64,000 bases of DNA from Flavobacterium saliperosum (GTDB lineage Bacteria; Bacteroidota; Bacteroidia; Flavobacteriales; Flavobacteriaceae): the NCBI RefSeq assembly GCF_900100625.1, contig NZ_FMTY01000005.1, positions 1-64,000 on the forward strand. The letters run 5' to 3'. The notes beneath the pieces are model-generated. The model saw nothing but the letters and a program-made list of their open reading frames with translations, ran no database searches and was not told the DNA's origin. Below are positions 19,362 through 26,779 of this stretch, piece by piece; the first letter of the stretch is position 1; the number at the start of each line of letters is the position of its first letter. The translations under genes were made by a program, and so were the position numbers.

Positions 19362-19964
19362 CTATAAGTCTTCTAAAAGAAGCAAATATAAGTTTTTAGG
19401 ACAACTTCCGTACTGTAAAAAGTCCTCTTCTTTTGCCTTTTCAAAATATTTGAAAGTAGTGATGTTGGTAGGGTATTCTTTGTCGTATCGTTTTTTGATT
19501 TCGCGCAAACCATCACTTTTGTTGCCGATAATCTGACTGGTTGTGGCAAGAATTACGATATGGGAAGGTAAATCATTGGGTTTGTTTTGTCTGATTTGGT
19601 TTGAAGAGAATAGAATAGAACCTTCATCGGCAATCAGATTTTCACAGGAAGCCAGTAAAAATGTTGGGTTTTTAGGATTTGTGTAGTTTAATTTATTTTC
19701 ATCCAACAGGCTGAAAAGTTTTGGTTCCAGACACATCACTTCTTTTTCAAACCAATCATTTTCTTCTAAAATGCTTTCGAAATTATCGTGCACTTCGTTT
19801 AAGTTTTCGCAATACAAAAACTTACCCCCGTTTTTTTTGAAGTTGAATGTAAAAAGTTCGTCTATGGGCATTTGAGGCTCCGGATGATAAGGGCTTAATT
19901 CACCTTCTTTATCATCATGAGAACCTTCTGAAGCGGCACCAAAAAATTTTCTGAAAAGATTCAT
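19362..19964 (-). CDS. LUD domain protein (LutC/YkgG-like)
   Basis: 200 residues, cytoplasmic, no signal. The C-terminal two thirds match the LUD (lactate utilisation) fold: FLLASCENLIADEGSILFSS, then LPSHIVILATTSQII. In many bacteria LUD proteins are parts of the LutABC L-lactate oxidation complex, but LutA and LutB are absent here and in Flavobacteriia this stand-alone gene typically precedes cdsA. A role in lactate use is therefore doubtful. It is the first gene of the lipid operon and has its own promoter. Confidence 0.8.
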   Translation of the reverse strand: MNLFRKFFGAASEGSHDDKEGELSPYHPEPQMPIDELFTFNFKKNGGKFLYCENLNEVHDNFESILEENDWFEKEVMCLEPKLFSLLDENKLNYTNPKNPTFLLASCENLIADEGSILFSSNQIRQNKPNDLPSHIVILATTSQIIGNKSDGLREIKKRYDKEYPTNITTFKYFEKAKEEDFLQYGSCPKNLYLLLLEDL

Positions 19965-20004
19965 AAATTATATAAAATCTCGAAATTTTGCGTTTGAAAA
20001 CACT

Positions 20005-20012
20005 CAAAGATA
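20005..20012 (-). promoter_or_regulatory. -7 element TATCTTTG of the LUD-cdsA-psd operon
   Basis: Exact TAnnTTTG match on the minus strand, 41 bases before the LUD start codon at 19964. It immediately follows the ftsH terminator. Confidence 0.7.
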
Positions 20013-20056
20013 AAAAAATCTTAATTCAATCGTACAATTGCCTTAAGATTTTTCTA
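20013..20056 (-). terminator. Rho-independent terminator after ftsH
   Basis: Minus-strand stem AAAAATCTTAA / TTAAGATTTTT with an inner CAAT / ATTG helix and a following T run, 22 or more bases past the ftsH stop. Confidence 0.85.
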
Positions 20057-20077
20057 AATTTTTATTAAAATAAAATA

Positions 20078-22012
20078 TTACATTTCTGTAATTGCTTCAC
20101 TCTCTGATTTTTCGAAAGGACGCTTCCCAAAAATAGTTTCAAGGTCATCTTTGAAAATCACTTCTTTTTCAATCAAAATGTCCGCCAATTGCATTAATTT
20201 ATCGCGGTTTTCATTTAGAATCTGAATCGCTCTCTGATACTCGTTTTCAATCAAACCGGAGATTTCCTTATCAATTACCTGAGCCGTTTCTTCCGAATAC
20301 GGTTTAGAGAAATTGTAATCACTCTGACCCGAAGAATCGTAGTAGGTAATGTTTCCTAATTTATCGTTCAAACCGTAAATTGTTACCATTGCACGGGCTT
20401 GTTTGGTTACTTTTTCCAAATCACTCAATGCTCCGGTTGAAATTTTATTGAACACCACTTTCTCTGCGGCACGACCACCCATAGTAGCACACATTTCATC
20501 CAGCATTTGTTCCGGACGAACAATCAAGCGCTCTTCCGGTAAATACCAGGCAGCTCCTAAACTCTGGCCACGTGGCACAATGGTTACTTTTACCAGTGGA
20601 GCAGCATGTTCCAGCATCCAACTAACGGTGGCATGGCCGGCTTCGTGAATCGCAATAGCGCGTTTTTCTTCCGGTGTAACGATTTTGTTTTTCTTTTCCA
20701 ATCCGCCTACAATTCGGTCAACGGCATCAAGAAAATCTTGTTTGTCCACCGCTTTTTTGCCTTTTCTTGCTGCAATTAAAGCCGATTCGTTACAAACGTT
20801 GGCAATATCCGCACCCGAGAATCCCGGTGTTTGTTTTGCTAAGAATTCGGTATCAAGTTCCTCTGATTTTTTCAAAGGTTTCAGGTGTACTTCAAAAATT
20901 TCTTTACGCTCACGGATGTCCGGTAAGTCGACATAAATCTGTCTGTCAAAACGTCCGGCACGCATTAACGCCTTGTCTAAAACATCGGCACGGTTGGTGG
21001 CTGCCAATACAATTACGTGTGTATTGGTTCCGAAACCATCCATTTCCGTTAATAACTGATTCAACGTATTTTCACGTTCGTCGTTCGATCCTGACATGTT
21101 GTTTTTACCACGAGCACGACCTACGGCATCAATCTCATCAATGAAAATGATAGATGGTGATTTTTCTTTAGCCTGTTTGAATAAGTCACGTACACGGGAA
21201 GCTCCGACACCTACGAACATTTCCACGAAATCCGATCCGGATAGGGAGAAGAAAGGTACTTGTGCTTCACCCGCAACGGCTTTCGCTAATAAGGTTTTAC
21301 CGGTTCCCGGAGGACCAACCAATAATGCACCTTTTGGAATCTTACCTCCAATTTCGGTATATTTTTCAGGGTGTTTTAAGAATTCAACGATTTCCTGAAT
21401 CTCTTCTTTGGCACCTTCTAATCCGGCAACATCTTTAAACGTGGTTTTAACATCGGTCTTTTCGTCAAATAATTTGGCTTTCGATTTTCCGATAGAAAAA
21501 ATTTGTCCGCCACCGCCACCGGCACCACCACCTGACATTCTGCGCATCATGAAAATCCAGAATCCGATAATGATGATCAGCGGAAGGAAATTGATTAGGA
21601 TATCGCCCCAATTGCTTTCGGGTTCCGATGAATAATCACTTAATTTTCCGCCAGTACGGGCTTCATCCAACTTCTTTTGGAACAGTTCGGGATTTCCGAT
21701 ATCCAAAGAATAGTGAGGACCTACATTTTCTTTTCCTAAAATGGTTTGTTTTTCAACCTTGTCATGTGTTTTACTTTTTAAAGCTTCCTTTTTCAGATAA
21801 ACTTTAGCAGTCGTTTTATTAAAAACCACTTTGCTTACCTGACCGGAATCTAAATATTGGTAAAATTTGGACAATGAAGTAGGGCGGACTTCCTGAAAAT
21901 TGGAACCGCTTGAAACTAATTGTATCGTAACTAAAATTAGAAGTACCGCACCATAGATAATCCATGGACTTACCTTAATTTTGGTAGGATTTGGTTTTTT
22001 ATCTTTTGACAT
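20078..22012 (-). CDS. ftsH: ATP-dependent zinc metalloprotease FtsH
   Basis: 644 residues, standard FtsH length. It is an inner-membrane hexameric protease that degrades misfolded membrane proteins and regulatory targets. Transmembrane segments are at about 15-34 and 139-156, flanking the periplasmic domain; a Gly-rich linker follows. The AAA module has Walker A GPPGTGKT (233-240), Walker [12 protein letters not shown] and the second region of homology ([20 protein letters not shown]). Zinc-binding HEAGH is at 456-460. It lies 12 bases after rsfS on the same strand, a common Flavobacteriia arrangement. Confidence 0.98.
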   Translation of the reverse strand: MSKDKKPNPTKIKVSPWIIYGAVLLILVTIQLVSSGSNFQEVRPTSLSKFYQYLDSGQVSKVVFNKTTAKVYLKKEALKSKTHDKVEKQTILGKENVGPHYSLDIGNPELFQKKLDEARTGGKLSDYSSEPESNWGDILINFLPLIIIIGFWIFMMRRMSGGGAGGGGGQIFSIGKSKAKLFDEKTDVKTTFKDVAGLEGAKEEIQEIVEFLKHPEKYTEIGGKIPKGALLVGPPGTGKTLLAKAVAGEAQVPFFSLSGSDFVEMFVGVGASRVRDLFKQAKEKSPSIIFIDEIDAVGRARGKNNMSGSNDERENTLNQLLTEMDGFGTNTHVIVLAATNRADVLDKALMRAGRFDRQIYVDLPDIRERKEIFEVHLKPLKKSEELDTEFLAKQTPGFSGADIANVCNESALIAARKGKKAVDKQDFLDAVDRIVGGLEKKNKIVTPEEKRAIAIHEAGHATVSWMLEHAAPLVKVTIVPRGQSLGAAWYLPEERLIVRPEQMLDEMCATMGGRAAEKVVFNKISTGALSDLEKVTKQARAMVTIYGLNDKLGNITYYDSSGQSDYNFSKPYSEETAQVIDKEISGLIENEYQRAIQILNENRDKLMQLADILIEKEVIFKDDLETIFGKRPFEKSESEAITEM

Positions 22013-22024
22013 GTAATATGACTA

Positions 22025-22396
22025 TTAGTATTTGTTTTCGATTGTGGTGATTTTCGCATCACCCCACAAACTCTCGATGTTGTAGTACTCACGGATGTGT
22101 TTCTGAAAAACATGAACTACAATGTTCACATAATCCATCAAAACCCATTCGCCGTTTTCGTTGCCTTCAACATGCCAGGGTTTGTCCTTTAATTCTTTTG
22201 AAACTACTTTTTGAATAGAGCTAACTATTGCGTTAACCTGTGTATTGGAGTTACCGTTACATATTACGAAATAATCGCACACGGTATTATCGATTGCTCT
22301 TAAATCCAGTATATCTATATCGTTACCTTTTACTTCTTCAATTCCTTTAATGATGTTTGCCAACAGCTCATCATTGTTAATCTCCTTTTTCGCCAT
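22025..22396 (-). CDS. rsfS: Ribosome silencing factor RsfS
   Basis: 123 residues of the RsfS/Iojap/C7orf30 family, which binds large-subunit protein uL14 and blocks subunit joining when nutrients are scarce. Family motifs are DILDLRAIDNTVCDYFVICN, then W-HVEG, GEWVLMDYVNIVVHVF and REYYNIESLWGDA. Its position directly before ftsH in the same operon is typical of Flavobacteriia. It diverges from birA. Confidence 0.96.
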   Translation of the reverse strand: MAKKEINNDELLANIIKGIEEVKGNDIDILDLRAIDNTVCDYFVICNGNSNTQVNAIVSSIQKVVSKELKDKPWHVEGNENGEWVLMDYVNIVVHVFQKHIREYYNIESLWGDAKITTIENKY

Positions 22397-22440
22397 CTAT
22401 TATTTAATATGTTTTTCGCAAAGTTACCAATTTTTGTCTT

Positions 22441-22448
22441 TATTTTTG
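22441..22448 (+). promoter_or_regulatory. -7 element TATTTTTG of birA
   Basis: Exact TAnnTTTG match 44 bases before the birA ATG at 22492. The opposing rsfS promoter lies downstream of it, so the two divergent transcripts should overlap at their 5' ends. Confidence 0.65.
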
Positions 22449-22478
22449 AACCTTAACATAAGATTAAACTTCATAAAG

Positions 22479-22486
22479 CAAAAATA
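22479..22486 (-). promoter_or_regulatory. -7 element TATTTTTG of rsfS-ftsH
   Basis: Exact TAnnTTTG match on the minus strand, 83 bases before the rsfS start and only 6 bases from the birA start codon on the other strand. Confidence 0.6.
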
Positions 22487-22491
22487 GTTAC

Positions 22492-23223
22492 ATGAATATC
22501 ATCAAACTCGATGCCACACCTTCAACGAATGACTTTTTAAAAGCGTTACTGACAAACCAGTTTGTTGAAAACTTCACAGTTGTCACTGCGGAAAACCAAA
22601 CTTCCGGCAGGGGGCAAATGGGTGCGAAGTGGGAAGTGGAATCCGGTAAGAACCTGACTTTTAGCGTACTGGTTAAGGATGTATTGGTCGAAATCACTTC
22701 GATTTTTCATTTGAATGTCTTGGTTGCAGTCAGTATTACAGAAGCCTTACAGCGCTTTACTATTTCTAATTTGGCGATTAAATGGCCTAACGACATTTTG
22801 GCAGAGAATAAGAAAATTGCCGGTGTTTTAATTGAAAACAGTTTGAAGAGCAATGGCGAAATTTTTTCTGTGGTGGGAATCGGTCTGAATGTCAATCAAA
22901 AAAACTTTGATGATTTGCCCAAAGCGACATCGCTGAGTTGTATTTTGAATCACGATTTAGACAAAGAAGCGGTTTTGGTTTCGATAATCCAAAACCTGAA
23001 ACGCAATGTAGCCTTACTCCAAATTGGCGATTATGATAAATTTTGGGAAGCTTACAATCAGAAATTATTCAAAAAAGGGATTCCGATGCCGTTTGAAGAT
23101 AAAAACGGTGTTCGTTTTATGGGGATTATCCAAGGAGTAACCGCAAACGGAAAACTGGAAGTACTGCTTGACAATGATTCTTTGAAAACCTTTGACATTA
23201 AAGAAGTTCAAATGTTGTACTAA
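22492..23223 (+). CDS. birA: Biotin--[acetyl-CoA-carboxylase] ligase
   Basis: 243 residues, the monofunctional form without the N-terminal DNA-binding domain of E. coli BirA. It activates biotin with ATP and attaches it to the carboxyl carrier protein. Signatures are the biotinyl-AMP loop TSGRGQMGAKW (GRGRxGxxW-like), KWPNDILAENKKIAGVLIE with the catalytic Lys region, and GIGLNVNQ. A small C-terminal SH3-like domain follows. It is monocistronic and ends in a hairpin terminator. Confidence 0.95.
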   Translation: MNIIKLDATPSTNDFLKALLTNQFVENFTVVTAENQTSGRGQMGAKWEVESGKNLTFSVLVKDVLVEITSIFHLNVLVAVSITEALQRFTISNLAIKWPNDILAENKKIAGVLIENSLKSNGEIFSVVGIGLNVNQKNFDDLPKATSLSCILNHDLDKEAVLVSIIQNLKRNVALLQIGDYDKFWEAYNQKLFKKGIPMPFEDKNGVRFMGIIQGVTANGKLEVLLDNDSLKTFDIKEVQMLY

Positions 23224-23225
23224 AT

Positions 23226-23260
23226 AAAAACGACTTTCAGATAACTGAAAGCCGTTTTCG
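23226..23260. terminator. Bidirectional terminator between birA and the SRPBCC gene
   Basis: Stem AAAACGACTTTCAG / CTGAAAGCCGTTTT with loop ATAA and one mismatch; AT-rich flanks on both strands between convergent genes. Confidence 0.75.
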
Positions 23261-23277
23261 CATTCCGAAGTTCGGAA

Positions 23278-23670
23278 TTATAATTTATTCATGTTGGCTG
23301 CCAAAGTTTCAATGAACTTGCTGATTGGTCCTTTAATCATCATAGCCATCATAGGGTTGAAATCGCCATCAAAAAGCAATTGTACTTCCGAAGTGTTTGG
23401 CGTCAGTGAATTGATGTTGGCCGTTAACGTAAACGGTAATTTATCACTCGCAGCTCCCAAAACCACTTTGTTTGGCGCTACTTTGTCTTTCATTTTCAAT
23501 TTGATTTCCGGCATACCTTTCAATCCGAAGATAAAAGCATTTTCATCCAATACCTCAAATTTAGCAATGGAATCCGGCATTAATTTTTCAAAATTCTTAA
23601 CGTCTGTCAGAGAAGTAAACAAATATTCGGCTGATTTTTCGACGTTAACTTTTGGGCTTTCTAAATTCAT
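23278..23670 (-). CDS. SRPBCC (START-like) family protein
   Basis: 130 residues, cytoplasmic. The pattern VEKSAEYLFTSLTDVKNFEKLMP near the N-terminus and the amphipathic C-terminal helix (IKGPISKFIETLAANMNKL) are typical of the small SRPBCC/polyketide-cyclase-like fold with a ligand-binding cavity. No ligand or catalytic activity can be read. It lies 26 bases downstream of pyrE on the same strand, an arrangement usual in Flavobacterium, so it is probably co-transcribed, without an evident pyrimidine role. Confidence 0.8.
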   Translation of the reverse strand: MNLESPKVNVEKSAEYLFTSLTDVKNFEKLMPDSIAKFEVLDENAFIFGLKGMPEIKLKMKDKVAPNKVVLGAASDKLPFTLTANINSLTPNTSEVQLLFDGDFNPMMAMMIKGPISKFIETLAANMNKL

Positions 23671-23696
23671 ATTCTTATATGTAAATTTTGTATGTT

Positions 23697-24347
23697 CTAT
23701 TCAACTTCCACACCCCAGGTTGACGGACTTTTACGCCATTCTTTCAGTGTGTCATACTCGTCTTCGGTAATGTATTGTCTGGCAACAGCTTCTTTTAAAA
23801 GCATGTCGTAATTGCCAAGCGTGTACACTTCGATATTGGCATCTTTGAAGTTTTTTTCTGCGATATCAAATCCGTAAGTGAAAATGGCTACCATTCCTTT
23901 AACGTTCGCACCGGCTGCTTTTAAAGCTTCGATTGCCTGCAGGCTGCTTTTTCCGGTACTGATCAAATCTTCCACTACCAATACGTTTTGCCCTTTCTGT
24001 AAAAAGCCTTCCACCTGATTCTCGCGTCCGTGTTTTTTGGGTTCCGGACGAACATATACGAACGGAAGTCCCATAATTTCGGCTACAAGCATCCCGATTC
24101 CGATGGCCCCGGTGGCCACACCGGCAATTACATCGGGTTTGCCAAATTGTTTTTCGATGTTTTTGGCAAATTCCTCACGAAGGTAATTTCTAATCGGTGG
24201 AAATGAGAGGGTTATACGATTATCGCAGTAAATAGGCGATTTCCATCCAGAAGCCCATGTAAAAGGATTTTTTGGATTTAATTTAATTGCGTTTATTTGT
24301 AAAAGCAATTCGGCAGTTTTTTTAGCTGTGTCTGTGTTAAAAATCAT
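23697..24347 (-). CDS. pyrE: Orotate phosphoribosyltransferase
   Basis: 216 residues. It joins orotate to PRPP to make orotidine monophosphate in pyrimidine synthesis. The PRPP-binding motif is VLVVEDLISTGKSSLQA, and FTWASGWKSPIYCDNR is the conserved N-terminal orotate loop. The start is firm because the N-terminus matches the usual flavobacterial form (MIFNTDTAKKTAELLLQ). The -7 promoter element ends only about four bases before the start codon, implying a leaderless mRNA. Confidence 0.97.
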   Translation of the reverse strand: MIFNTDTAKKTAELLLQINAIKLNPKNPFTWASGWKSPIYCDNRITLSFPPIRNYLREEFAKNIEKQFGKPDVIAGVATGAIGIGMLVAEIMGLPFVYVRPEPKKHGRENQVEGFLQKGQNVLVVEDLISTGKSSLQAIEALKAAGANVKGMVAIFTYGFDIAEKNFKDANIEVYTLGNYDMLLKEAVARQYITEDEYDTLKEWRKSPSTWGVEVE

Positions 24348-24351
24348 ACTA

Positions 24352-24359
24352 CAAATGTA
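24352..24359 (-). promoter_or_regulatory. -7 element TACATTTG of pyrE, overlapping the Nudix start codon
   Basis: Exact TAnnTTTG on the minus strand ending four bases before the pyrE ATG (24345-24347). The opposite strand of the same eight bases contains the ATG (24355-24357) of the Nudix gene. Confidence 0.65.
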
Positions 24360-24954
24360 TAAAGTTTTTGTAAACGATAAGCCTCTTTTCTTAACAAATC
24401 AAGTTGTTAAAGAAACCGATTTTCAACTTTTTCTTTTGGAAACCGTTGATATCAAGCAAATTATTGTGAAAATGTTTCAGAATAAAATTCAAAAAGCATT
24501 TTTATACCATCCCGATGAAAAAGAGATTCTTACCAAATTAAAAGAAAAAATTCCAGCTGTAAAAGCCGGTGGCGGTTTGGTTTTCAATAAAAACGGTGAA
24601 GCTTTATTCATCTTTCGCAACGGAAAATGGGATTTGCCAAAGGGCGGAACCGAAAAAGGGGAAGTGATCGAAGAAACGGCCATTCGTGAAGTGGAAGAAG
24701 AAACCGGCGTTACCGGATTAAAAATCACCCAAAAACTGCAAAAAACCTATCACGTTTTCAAACGCAACGGACGCTATAAACTGAAAATCACGCATTGGTT
24801 TGAAATGAAAACCGATTTTGACGGAATTCCGGTTGGTCAGCAAGACGAAGGAATTGAAAAAGTAGCCTGGCTGAAACCAGAGGAAATTAAGGAAGCGCTT
24901 GGCAATTCGTATGAAAACATAAAATTACTGTTTCAGGAAGAAAAAGTGGTTTAA
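24355..24954 (+). CDS. Nudix hydrolase
   Basis: 199 residues from the ATG at 24355. The frame extends to 24328, but that would overlap pyrE by 20 bases, and MYKVFVNDKPLFL is a natural beginning. The Nudix box is complete: GTEKGEVIEETAIREVEEETG (about residues 104-124), so it should cleave a nucleoside diphosphate linked to another group with Mg2+. The N-terminal 60 residues form an extra region typical of a Bacteroidota subfamily. Substrate unknown. It is divergent from pyrE with essentially no spacer. Confidence 0.9.
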   Translation: MYKVFVNDKPLFLTNQVVKETDFQLFLLETVDIKQIIVKMFQNKIQKAFLYHPDEKEILTKLKEKIPAVKAGGGLVFNKNGEALFIFRNGKWDLPKGGTEKGEVIEETAIREVEEETGVTGLKITQKLQKTYHVFKRNGRYKLKITHWFEMKTDFDGIPVGQQDEGIEKVAWLKPEEIKEALGNSYENIKLLFQEEKVV

Positions 24955-24984
24955 TGGCTTTTGTTTTTTTTCTGGCAGGTTAGT

Positions 24985-25027
24985 TTAACCGCAAAGCGCG
25001 CAAAATTTTACGTGAAGAACACGAAGA
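24985..25027 (+). repeat. CCGCAAAG-type degenerate repeat
   Basis: Runs TTAACCGCAAAGCGCGCAAA then TTTTACG and GAACACGAAG. Related words occur inverted at 51626-51667 and in short form at 46109-46136. It looks like a decayed tandem of CGCAAAG units. Confidence 0.5.
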
Positions 25028-25143
25028 TTTTTTTAATTTAACCGCGGATTAGTTAGTTGATTGAGATTTTAATCTGCGAATCTGCGTTGCAAAGAATGTG
25101 TTGCTTTTTTCCAACCATCCAGAAGGTTTTAAAGCCGGCTTGA

Positions 25144-25276
25144 TAGCCCTGATGAGAGTGGAAATCCTGGCGTTGTGAGATTGCTTCGCGAGCTCGCAAT
25201 GACAGATTGTAACGTACAGCAGGAACAGGGAATCCAAAGAAGCCCGAACCTCCCGATAGCTATCGGGACGCTCCCA
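25144..25276 (+). repeat. Interspersed intergenic repeat, copy C (longest)
   Basis: Head TAGCCCTGATGAGAGTGG, a middle module with GAGATTGCTTCGCGAGCTCG and CAATGAC, then GTACAGCAGGAACA, CCAAAGAAGCCCGAACC, the palindrome TCCCGATAGCTATCGGGA (25251-25268) and GCTCC. It contains all modules seen separately in the other copies. Confidence 0.75.
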
Positions 25277-25347
25277 AAATCTTAAGAATATTGATTTTCA
25301 AAATACACTACCCGCAAACCGCGACTGACCGCTGAAAACTTTTTCCT

Positions 25348-25355
25348 TACCTTTG
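25348..25355 (+). promoter_or_regulatory. -7 element TACCTTTG of the helicase gene
   Basis: Exact TAnnTTTG ending four bases before the ATG at 25360; transcription would begin at or next to the start codon, giving a leaderless mRNA. Confidence 0.65.
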
Positions 25356-25359
25356 CCGC

Positions 25360-26709
25360 ATGTATAAAAATCCCCGTTCCAATAATATTCTTCTCAATTT
25401 AGGAATTGAAAGTCTTAACGAAATGCAGGAAATGGCACAGGATGCTATTTTGAATGACCCTAATGTTTTACTGCTTTCGCCAACAGGTTCCGGAAAAACA
25501 CTGGCTTTTTTATTGCCTATTTTCGAAATGTTGCAGCCCGAAATCCATACGGTGCAATGCTTGATTATTGTACCTTCAAGAGAATTGGGTTTGCAGATAC
25601 AGCAAGTCTGGAAACAAATGACCGTCGATTACAAAGTCAATGTGTGTTATGGCGGACATAATATCGAAACCGAAATTAAGAACTTAAGCAATCCACCTGC
25701 GATTTTAATCGGAACGCCGGGACGTATTGCCGACCATATCGACCGTGAGACGTTTAAGATCGATACGATTCAGACGTTGGTTTTGGACGAATTCGACAAA
25801 TCCCTGCAATTGGGTTTCCACGAGCAGATGTCGTATATCATTGGCAGATTACCGAAACTGAGCAAGCGTATTTTGGTATCGGCAACTTCCGATATTGAAA
25901 TTCCGAAATACACTCGCGTGGTGAATCCGACGGTTTTGGATTTTGTTCCGACCGAAAAGGAAAACGAAAATCTTTCGATGAAAATGATCGTTTCCAAGGA
26001 GAAAGACAAAATCGGAAGTCTGTTCCAATTGCTTTGTTCGTTGCAATCGGAATCGGCGATTATTTTCTGTAACCATCGTGATGCAGCGGAACGTATCAGC
26101 GAAACGTTAAACGAAAAAGGAATTTACGCCACCTATTATCACGGAGGCATGGATCAGGACGAACGCGAACGCGCTTTAATTCAGTTTCGTAACGGCAGTG
26201 TGAGTTATCTGGTGACGACCGATTTGGCAGCGCGTGGTTTGGATATTCCGGAAATGAATCACGTTATTCATTATCATTTACCTTTGAAGGAAGATGAGTT
26301 TACGCACCGAAACGGTAGAACAGCCAGAATGTTGGCTTCGGGAACGGCTTATATTATTGTTCACGAAAGCGAGAAAAAATTGGAGTATATCGATTATCAG
26401 ATGCCGGTTTTAAATGTGGACAATGCCAAATCCTTACCGAAACCACCCGAATTCCAAACCATTTATATCAGCGGCGGAAAGAAAAACAAGCTGAATAAGA
26501 TTGATATCGTGGGCTTCTTTTCGCAAAAAGGAAAACTGGAAAAAGGCGATTTGGGACTGATTGAAGTCAAAGATTTCGTTTCGTTTGCGGCAGTGAAATT
26601 CAAAAAAGTAAATGAATTGCTACGTAACATTAAAGACGAAAAAATGAAGGGCAAGAAATTCAAAATTGAAGTCGCCCGTAATGTAATCAAGAAGGAAGAA
26701 GAGAAATAG
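25360..26709 (+). CDS. DEAD-box type RNA helicase with C-terminal DbpA-like RNA-binding domain
   Basis: 449 residues. N-terminal RecA lobe: Q motif (LNEMQEMAQ), motif I SPTGSGKT (about residues 41-48), Ia PSRELGLQIQ, Ib GTPGR, motif III SAT. Second lobe: TTDLAARGLDIPEM and HRNGRTAR. The C-terminal 75 residues (IYISGGKKNKLNKIDIVGFF onwards) match the DbpA RNA-binding fold. Motif II reads LDEFDK instead of DEAD, so the family tetrapeptide is DEFD; the catalytic D and E remain. A role in ribosomal RNA folding is plausible by analogy with DbpA but not shown. Confidence 0.92.
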   Translation: MYKNPRSNNILLNLGIESLNEMQEMAQDAILNDPNVLLLSPTGSGKTLAFLLPIFEMLQPEIHTVQCLIIVPSRELGLQIQQVWKQMTVDYKVNVCYGGHNIETEIKNLSNPPAILIGTPGRIADHIDRETFKIDTIQTLVLDEFDKSLQLGFHEQMSYIIGRLPKLSKRILVSATSDIEIPKYTRVVNPTVLDFVPTEKENENLSMKMIVSKEKDKIGSLFQLLCSLQSESAIIFCNHRDAAERISETLNEKGIYATYYHGGMDQDERERALIQFRNGSVSYLVTTDLAARGLDIPEMNHVIHYHLPLKEDEFTHRNGRTARMLASGTAYIIVHESEKKLEYIDYQMPVLNVDNAKSLPKPPEFQTIYISGGKKNKLNKIDIVGFFSQKGKLEKGDLGLIEVKDFVSFAAVKFKKVNELLRNIKDEKMKGKKFKIEVARNVIKKEEEK

Positions 26710-26725
26710 TTTCGACTATCGGAAT

Positions 26726-26766
26726 AAAAAAAGGTCACAAGGAAAATTTTCGTTGTGACCTTTTTT
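26726..26766. terminator. Bidirectional terminator between helicase and M14 peptidase
   Basis: Stem AAAAGGTCACAA / TTGTGACCTTTT with an inner GAAAATTTTC palindrome and A and T runs at the ends; convergent genes end at 26709 and 26780. Confidence 0.9.
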
Positions 26767-26779
26767 AGTTATTGGACGA

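Larger units (their letters stand above)
24955..25359. other. Gene-free interval rich in decayed repeats
   Basis: 405 bases with no credible gene. It contains a CCGCAAAG/CACGAAG-type degenerate repeat (24985-25027), repeat copy C (25144-25276) and the helicase promoter (25348-25355). A 62-codon minus-strand frame across it is only a translation of the repeat words. Confidence 0.7.

Noticed and set aside
19362..19964. Assignment as LutC of a lactate-oxidation operon
   Set aside because: No lutA or lutB neighbours; the gene is tied to cdsA-psd, so only the LUD domain label is kept.
25049..25237. 62-codon minus-strand frame with CHCELAKQSHN
   Set aside because: It runs through repeat copy C; such peptides arise from the repeat words and lack any gene context.
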